The position numbers and the translations under genes are program-made. Of a stretch of 34,339 nt of DNA, positions 1 to 7,998 are shown one piece after another (positions within the stretch are counted from its first letter, which is position 1; every line of letters begins with the position of its first letter). The stretch lies in contig JAGAUI010000019.1 in assembly GCA_017620815.1 (NCBI GenBank), positions 1 to 34,339 on the forward strand, in the 5' to 3' direction. The DNA is from Flavobacteriales bacterium (GTDB lineage Bacteria; Bacteroidota; Bacteroidia; Flavobacteriales; UBA1820). Under the pieces are notes generated by a model. That model saw only the letters and a program-made list of their open reading frames with translations, had not been told where the DNA came from and made no database searches.

Positions 1-1576
1 GGGAGGCACTTATAAGAACTACTCCATGTTTGGCTTTCTCGCCATATGAGGCGGTGTAGTCATCATTTAAGATGATGATATCATCTATCATATCTACCTC
101 TATACCACGCATATGGGAGAATTCGCTGTCGTTGATGATATACAGCTGACAACGTTCTCCATTTACCTTTATGTATCCATCATCATATTCCAAGTTTTTA
201 CCCTGTGCAGCTATAAAGCTTTTCATATCTCCATTCTGACGGGCAGCTGCTACTGCTAGGTCGGCACTGGCGACGGGGGTAGTGTTACCCATGCCTCGTG
301 TGGTTACGACCACTGCACCATACTGAGCTTTTGCTCCATAAAGTGGGACGGCATTCTCTTTTACAACTTTCACGCTATACACACTATGTGGCTCTATGCT
401 CTCCAGATTACTCTCTTCCATCGCAACTCCATCAACGAGTATAAGTGCTGCAACAGATACAGACTCTCCTGTAGATGAAGATGTTTCTTCATCATCCTCT
501 TCTTTATTCCCTCCAGATGAACCATTAAGACTGGTGTTTGAATGGCGAGTAAATGCTACACTTCCATCTTTATATATTGTAGCAGGGAAACGCGACATTA
601 TTGAAGCCCAATCACCATCTCCTGCACCGGGGTAATATGTGGTCATGTCATCACTGAACCAACCGCGTAGGTCATTCTGGCGTAACATAACTATAAGATT
701 TACAGGTTTACTTGTGTTGGCTTTAGTTATGCGGACGGTAGTGCCTTCTACATAGTCCATCACACAACGTAAGTATTTATCTTTTTTTGTGATATGTATG
801 GCATAGTTACCATTCTCATCACTTACGGTCTCTTCTCCAGACGATGTGCGTATCCTCATCCCAGGGACTACACGTCCCCATCCATCTTTTACCACACCGC
901 GTATCGTGTCTTTCCCTACAGAAATATCTGCTTTTTCCACGCTTTTATTTGCCTCGTGGTGGGCTTTGGTTACTATTACAACTGCTCCACTAAGTCCTTG
1001 AGTCCCATAAGCAGACCCATCTTTAAGCACCTTTATGCTGTATATCTGGTGTGGTTCTATACCTATCAATCTATCTCCAACGCTTCCATCAATATCTATA
1101 CATGCACGCCTAGCATCAAAAAGTGCAGAATTTCCCGCAAGTCTAATTTCAACATATGTGCCATCATATTTTACTTCTGGAAAACGGTTTTTAAAAATAT
1201 CACTTATACTTGCATCAGCTTCCCCTGGGTAGTATGTATCACCTATTAAGTAACCAGTAATAGCAGGGTCATTTGTTTCATCCAGTTCAAAAGCTATGGG
1301 GTTGGCAGCTATCGCGGCACTTAATTCTTTTTCCATCACGGTGTATTTGTTCATTATGAGGCGTAGTTCTGTATCCTTGGGAGTAGCGGTAAGTGTATAG
1401 ACTCCGCCTGCCTTGGTTATAGCAGCCGCCTTGCTTTTGTTGGTGCGTATGGTAGCTCCTACCACAGGGTTGCCTTTTGCGTCTATAACCACACCTTTTA
1501 CCTCATAGTTCTGTGCTGCTGCTCCTAGGGATAGCCCCGCTATCGCCAGTAGGAAAAATAATTTAAGTGCTTTCAT
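1..1576 (-). CDS. Secreted multi-module CarboxypepD_reg / TonB-plug-like protein (C-terminus beyond window edge)
   Basis: Open from an ATG at 1574-1576 to the left edge: 525 codons, no stop. Residues 1-22 form a signal peptide ending GAAAQ. Residues 24-95 look like a carboxypeptidase-regulatory-like beta-sandwich (VKGVVIDAKGNPVVGATI). A plug-like module follows, with YYPG at 115-118 and GAVVIVTK at 197-204. A second sandwich plus plug pair covers about 222-428 (YYPG at 314-317, GAVVVTTRG at 420-428), and a third plug-like half runs from about 440 to GVVLIS at 518-523. These resemble the N-terminal modules of SusC/TonB-dependent receptors, but within the visible part the modules repeat instead of leading into a beta-barrel. 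Residues 350-372 are a low-complexity Gly/Ser/acidic linker. It resembles the proteins at 10764-11414 and 34205-34339. Role unknown; an outer-membrane or periplasmic scaffold is a guess. Confidence 0.8.
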   Translation of the reverse strand, partial: MKALKLFFLLAIAGLSLGAAAQNYEVKGVVIDAKGNPVVGATIRTNKSKAAAITKAGGVYTLTATPKDTELRLIMNKYTVMEKELSAAIAANPIAFELDETNDPAITGYLIGDTYYPGEADASISDIFKNRFPEVKYDGTYVEIRLAGNSALFDARRACIDIDGSVGDRLIGIEPHQIYSIKVLKDGSAYGTQGLSGAVVIVTKAHHEANKSVEKADISVGKDTIRGVVKDGWGRVVPGMRIRTSSGEETVSDENGNYAIHITKKDKYLRCVMDYVEGTTVRITKANTSKPVNLIVMLRQNDLRGWFSDDMTTYYPGAGDGDWASIMSRFPATIYKDGSVAFTRHSNTSLNGSSGGNKEEDDEETSSSTGESVSVAALILVDGVAMEESNLESIEPHSVYSVKVVKENAVPLYGAKAQYGAVVVTTRGMGNTTPVASADLAVAAARQNGDMKSFIAAQGKNLEYDDGYIKVNGERCQLYIINDSEFSHMRGIEVDMIDDIIILNDDYTASYGEKAKHGVVLISAS

Positions 1577-1599
1577 GATTGTTTAGTTTTAATTTATTA

Positions 1600-1625
1600 A
1601 AGCCCCGAATAGCCATTCGGGGCTT
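1600..1625 (-). terminator. Hairpin terminator after the small secreted protein gene
   Basis: Arms AAGCCCCGAAT (1600-1610) and ATTCGGGGCTT (1615-1625) pair perfectly over 11 bp around a 4-nt loop. It sits just after the stop of the 1633-2016 gene and 24 nt before the start of the next minus-strand gene. The U tract is weak, so it may be leaky, letting some transcription continue into the plug-type gene. Confidence 0.65.
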
Positions 1626-1632
1626 ATTTTAA

Positions 1633-2016
1633 TTATTGATAATGATATTCTACGCCATAATCATCACATAGGGAATAATAAGCCGAACATAAAGATGGCC
1701 CCCCTACGAAATTTTCCATTACCGTTCCTTCTCTACTTTCTAAAAAAGTGTAACGATAATCGTTGTTAATATATGGCAATTCTATAGGGAATGTTGTTAT
1801 ATCATATAACACCTCTCCCGTTAATTTATGCTCAAGGCGATATGCATAAGCTGTACAGAAAACCTCTGGTGGAGATGATACAGTTTCGGTGTTGTCTGCT
1901 ACTTCTTCTGTAGAAAAAGTAGTAAGTGTTGTAGATTTGTTGGTGGTGGCATATAAAAGCACACCTACGCATAGCAGTAGAACTGCTGTTGCTGTAAAAA
2001 TGAATTTGTTTTTCAT
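1633..2016 (-). CDS. Hypothetical secreted or membrane-anchored protein, 127 aa
   Basis: I do not recognise the family. Residues 5-23 form one hydrophobic segment after MKNK, so the protein is exported or anchored by its N-terminus. A Thr/Ser/acidic linker (about 26-50) leads to an approximately 75-residue domain with three Cys residues (positions 54, 110 and 117) that might form disulfides, and many aromatic residues (Y/F). It stands alone on the minus strand with a hairpin terminator after it and a TAGATTTG box upstream at 2074-2081. Start chosen because the signal sequence begins exactly there. Confidence 0.6.
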   Translation of the reverse strand: MKNKFIFTATAVLLLCVGVLLYATTNKSTTLTTFSTEEVADNTETVSSPPEVFCTAYAYRLEHKLTGEVLYDITTFPIELPYINNDYRYTFLESREGTVMENFVGGPSLCSAYYSLCDDYGVEYHYQ

Positions 2017-2073
2017 TTTACTTGAGTATTTAAATGGTTAATATTATATTATTGTGAGAATTTAATCTCGCAA

Positions 2074-2081
2074 CAAATCTA
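2074..2081 (-). promoter_or_regulatory. Candidate -7 promoter box for the 1633-2016 gene
   Basis: The minus strand reads TAGATTTG, matching the Bacteroides -7 consensus TAnnTTTG, about 58 nt before the ATG. No clear -33 TTTG at the expected 19-21 nt spacing, so this is a half-site call. Confidence 0.35.
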
Positions 2082-2241
2082 CTACAACTTTTTAAATATT
2101 TAAAACTATTTTAAATATTTTTGTAGGCGTTTTTAAACATAAATATAATTATTAATCATAGGAATGTTAATCACCTTTTCGTGCTACTAAATTAGTAAAA
2201 ATAGTAACTAAAACATAATAATAGTTAAAAATAATTTTTAC

Positions 2242-2249
2242 TACATTTG
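2242..2249 (+). promoter_or_regulatory. Candidate -7 promoter box for the GH18/WG pair
   Basis: TACATTTG matches the Bacteroides -7 consensus and lies 48 nt before the ATG of the GH18 gene. The rest of 2017-2241 is AT-rich with no gene; I see nothing else in it beyond the opposing promoter box. Confidence 0.45.
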
Positions 2250-2296
2250 TAGAGAACATACAAGCATTTTTATAAACCAATATAAACACATATCTT

Positions 2297-3454
2297 ATGT
2301 ACAGAATTCTATTTAAAACCATCTCGTTAGCATTATTTATTGCTGTGCTATCATCTTGCAGTGAAAATAAGAAAGTTCCCGCTGAAAAATCACCAGTTAT
2401 CATAGCTTATGTAGGCGGTTATCGCGGCGAAGTGGATGCCAGCCGTATCTCTCCAGAAAAAATAACACATATAAACTATGCGTTTGTAAACCTTATAGAT
2501 GGTCGTGCCACCCTTACCAATGAAAAGACCGACACCATAAACTTCCGCACTCTCAATGCCCTTAAAGAAGTAAATCCCGACCTCAAGATACTTATATCTA
2601 TAGGTGGTTGGACTTGGAGTGGTCTGTTTTCAGATGCCGTACTTACTGCAGAAGGACGCAAACTATTTGCATCTACATCGGCCGATATAGTAGGCAAATA
2701 CGACCTTGACGGTGTGGATATAGACTGGGAATACCCTGGATTTGGAGGTATGGAAGGAAATATCTTCCGCCCCGAAGACAAAGAAAACTTCACACTTATG
2801 TTTGAAGCCCTACGCGAGAGCCTTGATTCGCTAGAAGGTGTTACTGGCAAAAAATACCTACTTACAACAGCTGTAGGAGGATTTGAAAAATTTGTAGAAC
2901 ATACAGAAATGGATAAATGTGCCCCATATCTAGACTATGTAAACCTAATGACTTATGACTACTATCCAGAAAAAATAGCACGTCACCACACCAATATGTA
3001 CCCTTCTCAACAATACGAATGCCTCTATAGCGGTCAATATGCCGTAGAATCATTCATGCGTGCTGGCGTCCCTGCCGAAAAACTGGTAGTGGGTATATCA
3101 TTTGGCTCTAGAGCATTTAAAGTAAAAGATGATGCTACCAAAGGTCTAGGAGATACCGTTGTAGCTCAGACTCGTGCAGGAGGAGGATTTACACGTATCA
3201 AAGACAGTCTGGAAAACCGCAAAGGATTTGTAAAATACTGGGACAGCACAGCTCGTGCTCCTTACCTATTCCACGAGGAAAACAAAGTCTTTGTTACATA
3301 TGACGATGAACAGTCTGTAACAGAAAAATGTCTTTACACACTGGAAAACGGACTGGCAGGTGTTATGTTCTGGGAGTATATGTCTGACCCTAAAGAATAT
3401 CTGCTAGATGCCATAAACGAGGCTTACGGTCGTAATACCACTAGCAAAGAATAA
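2297..3454 (+). CDS. Glycoside hydrolase family 18 (chitinase-like) lipoprotein
   Basis: A 385-aa GH18 TIM-barrel enzyme. The N-terminus is a lipoprotein signal with lipobox LSSC (Cys21), so it should be lipid-anchored in the envelope. Core motifs are present: SIGGW at 101-105 on strand 3 and the catalytic DGVDIDWE at 138-145, where E145 is the acid/base residue; MTYDYY at about 218-223 fits the strand-6 substrate-positioning Tyr motif. GH18 enzymes hydrolyse beta-1,4-linked GlcNAc in chitin or peptidoglycan-like or N-glycan substrates using the substrate N-acetyl group; the exact substrate cannot be told here. No carbohydrate-binding module. First gene of a pair with the WG-repeat gene 19 nt downstream. 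There is no SusC/SusD pair next to it, so it is not part of a classical polysaccharide utilisation locus in this window. Confidence 0.92.
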   Translation: MYRILFKTISLALFIAVLSSCSENKKVPAEKSPVIIAYVGGYRGEVDASRISPEKITHINYAFVNLIDGRATLTNEKTDTINFRTLNALKEVNPDLKILISIGGWTWSGLFSDAVLTAEGRKLFASTSADIVGKYDLDGVDIDWEYPGFGGMEGNIFRPEDKENFTLMFEALRESLDSLEGVTGKKYLLTTAVGGFEKFVEHTEMDKCAPYLDYVNLMTYDYYPEKIARHHTNMYPSQQYECLYSGQYAVESFMRAGVPAEKLVVGISFGSRAFKVKDDATKGLGDTVVAQTRAGGGFTRIKDSLENRKGFVKYWDSTARAPYLFHEENKVFVTYDDEQSVTEKCLYTLENGLAGVMFWEYMSDPKEYLLDAINEAYGRNTTSKE

Positions 3455-3473
3455 AAACATCAAAATCCATAAG

Positions 3474-4514
3474 ATGGATAAAATAACATATTTCATATTT
3501 TTATATGTAAGCATATTGCTTACATCTTTTGACATTAAGGTTAATGCTCAAAATGATGATGCTTTATTCCCGGTAAAAGTAGATGGGAAATGTGGCTATA
3601 TAGACAAGAAAGGGGAAATAGCTATAGAACCTCAATTTGAGTATGCCTGGGCTTTTTCGGAAGGATTGGCCATTGTACGAGATAATAAAACTAAACGTCT
3701 TGGAGTCATAAATAAAGATGGAAAATATGTTATTAACCCTCATTTCCAATGGTTGGAGAACTTCAATGAAGGTCTAGCAAAAGCCATTACACTCAATAGT
3801 GAATTTGGTTTTATAAACACAAAAGGTACAATGGTGATATCTATCGATAGCCCATTCATTAATTCTTTTAATGAAGGATTGACAACTATAATAAAATTGA
3901 ATGGAGAGAAAGAAAGATATGGCTACATAGACAAAAAAGGAGATATAGTCATTGACACAGTTTTTGATTGGGCTGAAAATTTTTCGGAAGGTCTAGCAGC
4001 AGTGTTTATAACCGACAAATATGGTTATATAGATAAGAAAGGAAGAATAGTCATAGAGCCTCAATTTGGTCATGCAGAAAAATTCCACGAAGGTATAGCT
4101 CGTGTAAAAATAGGCAACTACCATACTGGAAAATATGATTACATCAACAAAAAAGGCAAAATCATCATTCCCGCCCAATCTTATTATGCTGGTGACTTCC
4201 ACGAAGGATTGGCGGTTATATGGAAAGATGACCATTTGGTATATATTAACAAAAAAGGGAAAACCGTCATATCTCATCAAATAGTCAAAGCTAGAGATTT
4301 CCACGAAGGCCTAGCTGCAGTAAAAATAGGAGAACAAAAAACTGGGAAATGGGGTTATATTGACAAGAAAGGGAAAATTGTTATTAGCCCACAGTTTGAT
4401 AATGCAGAAGACTTTTCTAATGGATTAGCCAGAGTAGGCATGGGAGAAATAAGTAAGGAAAAATGGGGGTATATCAATCGCAAAGGTGAATGGGTGTGGA
4501 AACCAACCGACTAA
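3474..4514 (+). CDS. Secreted WG-repeat protein
   Basis: 346 aa. A signal peptide ends near VNA-Q (residues 24-26). The mature protein consists almost entirely of nine repeats of about 35 residues, each carrying a GYIDKKGxIVIxPQF-type core followed by an F(S/H/N)EGLA turn. That is the WG beta-propeller-like repeat, common in Bacteroidota and Firmicutes exported proteins and usually of unknown function. The repeats are nearly identical in places (YGYIDKKG occurs repeatedly), suggesting recent internal duplication. Starts 19 nt after the GH18 gene with no terminator between, so probably cotranscribed; a binding role next to the hydrolase is inference. Confidence 0.85.
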   Translation: MDKITYFIFLYVSILLTSFDIKVNAQNDDALFPVKVDGKCGYIDKKGEIAIEPQFEYAWAFSEGLAIVRDNKTKRLGVINKDGKYVINPHFQWLENFNEGLAKAITLNSEFGFINTKGTMVISIDSPFINSFNEGLTTIIKLNGEKERYGYIDKKGDIVIDTVFDWAENFSEGLAAVFITDKYGYIDKKGRIVIEPQFGHAEKFHEGIARVKIGNYHTGKYDYINKKGKIIIPAQSYYAGDFHEGLAVIWKDDHLVYINKKGKTVISHQIVKARDFHEGLAAVKIGEQKTGKWGYIDKKGKIVISPQFDNAEDFSNGLARVGMGEISKEKWGYINRKGEWVWKPTD

Positions 4515-4535
4515 AACACCTACCATTACCCATAA

Positions 4536-4566
4536 AAAAAACGGCAGCCTGCGGCTGCCGTTTTTT
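4536..4566. terminator. Bidirectional intrinsic terminator
   Basis: CGGCAGCC (4542-4549), loop TGC, GGCTGCCG (4553-4560), flanked by an A tract before and a T tract after, so it can terminate on both strands. It lies between the convergent WG-repeat gene and the end of the aromatic operon. Confidence 0.9.
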
Positions 4567-4580
4567 CAGTGTTTATCTCA

Positions 4581-5102
4581 CTACACTCCGTATTTGATGA
4601 TTTTCATCACCTCTTCCAGCGTAGATGCAGGGCGGAACATAGCTGTTTTTTTATGAGAGTCCATCTGTACACCTGCCAGTTTCTGTGCCCACCCTTCAAA
4701 TTCTGTGTAACATATTACAGGCTTATCCACCTGCCAAGCATATGCTACTTCTGAAAGAGTACCTGCTCCACCAGCCACAGCTATTACTATATCGGCCGCA
4801 TTGACTATTAACTGGTTACGAGCCCAACCTAGCCCAGTAGGTATTACCACATCTACATATTCGTTGGCTTCTTCTTTATCATTGCCAGCCAGAATACCTA
4901 CCGTCGTACCATAGTTGTAGTTTTCTGCCATATGGGCTCCTTTGCATACAGCTTCCATAAACCCATACACTCCCCCACATACAATGGTATATCCCGCCAT
5001 AGCTAACGCCTCGCCTAGCCTCATACCAAAATTATATACATCTACATTACATCTGGCTTGGTTGGGGCCTATCACGCTTACGGTCTTACGTCTATTTTTC
5101 AT
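4581..5102 (-). CDS. SLOG-fold protein, TIGR00725 / LOG-like family
   Basis: 173 aa, Rossmann-like. VSVIGPNQ near the N-terminus, CGGVYGFMEAVCKGA around residues 41-55, GWARNQLIV and the Gly-rich AGGAGTLSEVAYAW resemble the nucleotide-phosphate binding loops of lysine-decarboxylase-like/LOG and DprA-type SLOG proteins. LOG enzymes hydrolyse nucleoside-5'-monophosphates to base plus ribose-5-phosphate; TIGR00725 members have no established reaction. Last gene of the aromatic operon, 14 nt after the DAHP synthase gene, with the terminator 15 nt after its stop. A functional connection to aromatic synthesis is suggested only by position. Confidence 0.8.
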   Translation of the reverse strand: MKNRRKTVSVIGPNQARCNVDVYNFGMRLGEALAMAGYTIVCGGVYGFMEAVCKGAHMAENYNYGTTVGILAGNDKEEANEYVDVVIPTGLGWARNQLIVNAADIVIAVAGGAGTLSEVAYAWQVDKPVICYTEFEGWAQKLAGVQMDSHKKTAMFRPASTLEEVMKIIKYGV

Positions 5103-5116
5103 ATAAAATCAAAAAC

Positions 5117-6202
5117 TTATTTTTCTGTCATCACAGCATTCTGACGTTCTATGGATTCTGTATGTATCGCCTCAAATACCGCACGTACAAATGCTTCAGA
5201 AAGGTTCTGTTTCTGCCCATCGGCTACGGTTTTGGCTAGCACATCCTTCCAACGCGTATTCTGAAGGATAGCCAGATTGGCTTCTTTTTTCACCTCACCT
5301 ATCTGCTGTGCTACATTCATACGAGCACCTAGTATAGATATTATCTGGTTATCTATCTCGTCTATCTGCTGACGCAAAGCCGCAAGACGTATTGCAGCTT
5401 CTCCATCGGCACTAGCCCTACGCAAATAAAGGTCTTCGGTCATTTTTTTAACAGCATCGGGTACCAACTGTTGTGAAGCATCACTCCACGCACATTCAGG
5501 GTTGCAGTGACTCTCTATCATCAGTCCGTCAAAATGTAGGTTAAGAGCCATCTGTGAGACAGGCATCACTAGCTCACGACAACCCGATATATGTGAAGGA
5601 TCACATATTATAGGTAGTTCTGGATGACGACGACGTAGTTCAATAGGTATCTGCCACTGTGGGACATTACGATATTTGGTCTTGGCATAGGATGAAAAAC
5701 CACGGTGAATAGCTCCTATTTTCTTTATTCCACAAGCATTAAGACGTTCTATTGCTCCCATCCATAGGTCAAGGTCTGGATTCATAGGGTTTTTGACAAG
5801 CACCACTTTATCTGTATCACGCAACGCCTCGGCCAATTCCTGCATAGTAAATGGGCTGGCTGTGGTACGAGCTCCTATCCATAGCACATCTATATCATAT
5901 TTGAGGGCTAGACGTACATGTTCTGCATTGGCTACTTCGGTACCTACCTTAAGTCCCAATTCTTTTTTTACACGAGAGAGCCATTTAAGAGCCTCTTCTC
6001 CCATTCCTTCAAAACTACCGGGACGTGTACGAGGTTTCCAAACACCCGCACGATAAACATGTATATTTCTATGTATAAGTCCACGGGCTGTTTCCATTAC
6101 TTGGTCTTCTGTTTCGGCACTGCATGGGCCTGCTATACCTAGAGGTATATTCTCATTTCCCAATCCCCACTCAATCATAGGGAGTATATCAAATGTCTTC
6201 AT
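5117..6202 (-). CDS. Bifunctional DAHP synthase / chorismate mutase
   Basis: 361 aa. Residues about 15-260 are a type I-beta 3-deoxy-7-phosphoheptulonate synthase: GIAGPCSAE at 22-30, VWKPRTRPGSFEG at 53-65 and CDPSHISG at 200-207 are its phosphoenolpyruvate, phosphate and metal-site motifs. Residues about 273-350 are an AroQ-type chorismate mutase (LRQQIDEIDNQIISIL, then RMNVAQQIGEVKK). The fusion performs the first step of the shikimate pathway and the chorismate-to-prephenate step. In this family the mutase domain can confer feedback inhibition by prephenate or chorismate. Lies 13 nt after the prephenate dehydrogenase gene, which uses its product. Bacteroidota commonly carry this domain order. 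Confidence 0.95.
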   Translation of the reverse strand: MKTFDILPMIEWGLGNENIPLGIAGPCSAETEDQVMETARGLIHRNIHVYRAGVWKPRTRPGSFEGMGEEALKWLSRVKKELGLKVGTEVANAEHVRLALKYDIDVLWIGARTTASPFTMQELAEALRDTDKVVLVKNPMNPDLDLWMGAIERLNACGIKKIGAIHRGFSSYAKTKYRNVPQWQIPIELRRRHPELPIICDPSHISGCRELVMPVSQMALNLHFDGLMIESHCNPECAWSDASQQLVPDAVKKMTEDLYLRRASADGEAAIRLAALRQQIDEIDNQIISILGARMNVAQQIGEVKKEANLAILQNTRWKDVLAKTVADGQKQNLSEAFVRAVFEAIHTESIERQNAVMTEK

Positions 6203-6215
6203 CGCTTTTTATGTT

Positions 6216-7097
6216 TTATCGTTTGTTTTTTGATTTCTTTTCTTTTTCTTCTAGAACGCCACGTACACGATTGGCTTGTGATATGAGCGTACGTACTACG
6301 TCTGCATTGGCAGATTTTATGGCGTGTTTAAAGAGTATCACGTTTTCTATATATTCGTCCAGGACGTCTATTATAGCTTCGCGGTTTTCTGTGAATATAG
6401 GTACCCACATATCGGGAGAACTTTTGGCAAGACGAGCCGTCGATGCAAAACCACCGCCTGCTAGATGCATTATATTCTCCTGACTACGTTCCTTGTTAAG
6501 TACCGTAAGAGCAAGTGCATATGAGGATATATGTGAAATATGCGACACATATGCAACACTCTCATCGTGTGCTGCAGGAGTCATCTTTACTATTTCTGCA
6601 CCCAGTGTTTCATACATAGTCTCTATGACTTTTACTTTTTCAACATCGGCATCTGGATATGGCAACACTATCACCGTATGACCATAGAAAAGGTCATCAA
6701 GAGATGCCATTGGTCCAGAATTTTCTGTACCTGCCATAGGGTGTGTAGGCACAAATCTACTATGCGAAGGATGTGAAGACACCATATCAACTATATTCTT
6801 TTTGGTACTGCACACATCTATCACTATGGTCTCTTCCCCACTTTTATCCAGAGCTTCTCTCACTATCTCTCCAGATACATCTACAGGTGCAGCGACGACT
6901 ACTATGCTCGCTTTACAAGCACGCTCCATATCCACCACTTCGTCTATGTATCCTGCCTCTAGAGCCATACGAGAGTGGTCTGCATTCATATCCAGCCCTA
7001 TCACACGAGACGTGAAACCACATTTTTTCACCCCTCGTGCTAGTGATGTACCTATAAGACCTAGTCCTATTATGCTTACCTCTTTTACCATCATCAC
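6216..7097 (-). CDS. tyrA: Prephenate dehydrogenase
   Basis: 293 aa. An N-terminal NAD(P)-binding Rossmann motif IIGLGLIGTSLA (9-20) and the prephenate dehydrogenase signature VPTHPMAGTENSGP in the centre identify the enzyme that oxidatively decarboxylates prephenate to 4-hydroxyphenylpyruvate, the tyrosine precursor. The all-alpha dimerisation domain with HISHISSYALA follows. No C-terminal ACT domain, so allosteric control by Tyr is not evident; control may lie in the operon leader. The N-terminus reads MMM; the first ATG sits 2 nt after the stop of pheA, suggesting translational coupling. Confidence 0.93.
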   Translation of the reverse strand: MMMVKEVSIIGLGLIGTSLARGVKKCGFTSRVIGLDMNADHSRMALEAGYIDEVVDMERACKASIVVVAAPVDVSGEIVREALDKSGEETIVIDVCSTKKNIVDMVSSHPSHSRFVPTHPMAGTENSGPMASLDDLFYGHTVIVLPYPDADVEKVKVIETMYETLGAEIVKMTPAAHDESVAYVSHISHISSYALALTVLNKERSQENIMHLAGGGFASTARLAKSSPDMWVPIFTENREAIIDVLDEYIENVILFKHAIKSANADVVRTLISQANRVRGVLEEKEKKSKNKR

Positions 7098-7099
7098 AT

Positions 7100-7930
7100 T
7101 TAGTCTATATTATGTTTATAAATGCCTAGTATTTCCATCTCTTGGACTTGATGTGAAACGACTTCCATACAGCTATCAAATGTAGCAAGCGAAGGGAACA
7201 TCACATCTGCATGAAAAGCATACTCCCAAGGACGTTCCATAATGGCAACGCTTTGAATTTTGGTAAGGTTAAGCCCGTGCATAGCAAATACCGAAAGTAT
7301 CTTGGCTAGGCTACCAGACTCATGCCGTGCTACAAAACGTATAGAAGCTTTATCGGCATTTTCTACTTGTGGAGTATTTTTATGCCCTATCACAAAAAAA
7401 CGAGTGTAGTTATCATTCATAGTCTGGATATTACGAGCCAAAATATCCATATCAAAAAGTCTGGCACATAATTCTGATGCTATAGCTCCCATGTGTCTCA
7501 TCTTGCGTGAGGCAACCTTACGTGCCGAACGTGCCGTATCATCACTCTCCAGCAGGCGTATCTCTGGATGATGTGAAAGGAAATTATCACATTGAAGGAG
7601 TGCCATAGGGTGTGATTCTACTTCGGTGAGGTCTTCTATCTTAACTCCACGAGAGGCTAGAAGGCAGTGATTTATACGCACATAAACTTCGCCTATTATC
7701 TTCTGATCATAAAGACCTAGAAGTTTATGATTCTGAAGCAAAGACCCTGCTATGGAATTTTCTATAGCCATAACTCCATAGTCTGCCTCTCCTTTTTCCA
7801 ATGCCTCGGGGACTTGCTTGAATGTAGCACACTCTACAAATTCTGCATCTTGTCCAAAGAATTTTTCTACCGCCACATGATGGTAAGAACCCCTTATGCC
7901 TTGAATGGCAACCGTAATGTTTTTTTCCAT
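7100..7930 (-). CDS. pheA: Prephenate dehydratase
   Basis: 276 aa from the ATG at 7930 (an in-frame ATG at 7942 would add 4 residues). Numbering from 7942: VAIQGIRGSYHH at 11-22, ENSIAGS at 61-67, the catalytic TRF (Thr180-Arg181-Phe182), and a C-terminal ACT domain from about 200 (ESGSLAKILSVFAMHGLNLTKI) that usually binds Phe for feedback inhibition. Converts prephenate to phenylpyruvate in Phe synthesis. The ATG at 7942 is immediately after the U tract of the leader terminator, so its initiation region would lie in the terminator stem; I prefer 7930. First structural gene of the aromatic operon and the direct target of the attenuator at 7944-8079. Confidence 0.93.
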   Translation of the reverse strand: MEKNITVAIQGIRGSYHHVAVEKFFGQDAEFVECATFKQVPEALEKGEADYGVMAIENSIAGSLLQNHKLLGLYDQKIIGEVYVRINHCLLASRGVKIEDLTEVESHPMALLQCDNFLSHHPEIRLLESDDTARSARKVASRKMRHMGAIASELCARLFDMDILARNIQTMNDNYTRFFVIGHKNTPQVENADKASIRFVARHESGSLAKILSVFAMHGLNLTKIQSVAIMERPWEYAFHADVMFPSLATFDSCMEVVSHQVQEMEILGIYKHNID

Positions 7931-7943
7931 AATCTCTATCATT

Positions 7944-7978
7944 AAAAAGACCGCTCTCAGGCATCTGGGAGCGGTCTT
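7944..7978 (-). terminator. Conditional (attenuator) terminator before pheA
   Basis: In RNA sense: arm AAGACCGCUC (7978-7969), inner loop of 12 nt with a 3-bp extension, arm GAGCGGUCUU (7956-7947), then UUU, giving five consecutive U. A strong intrinsic terminator only 13 nt before the chosen pheA start and 20 nt after the leader ORF stop. Its first arm can alternatively pair with the upstream segment at 8013-8020. Confidence 0.88.
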
Positions 7979-7998
7979 GTTTATCTTTTTTATCTATA

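Noticed and set aside
794-1249. 151-codon plus-strand ORF at the left end
   Set aside because: It lies antisense to the well-supported minus-strand plug-type gene and has no protein-like features.
3474-4514. Repeat protein as a toxin or Rhs-type element
   Set aside because: The repeats are clear WG repeats, and there is no toxin tip, immunity gene or secretion marker nearby.
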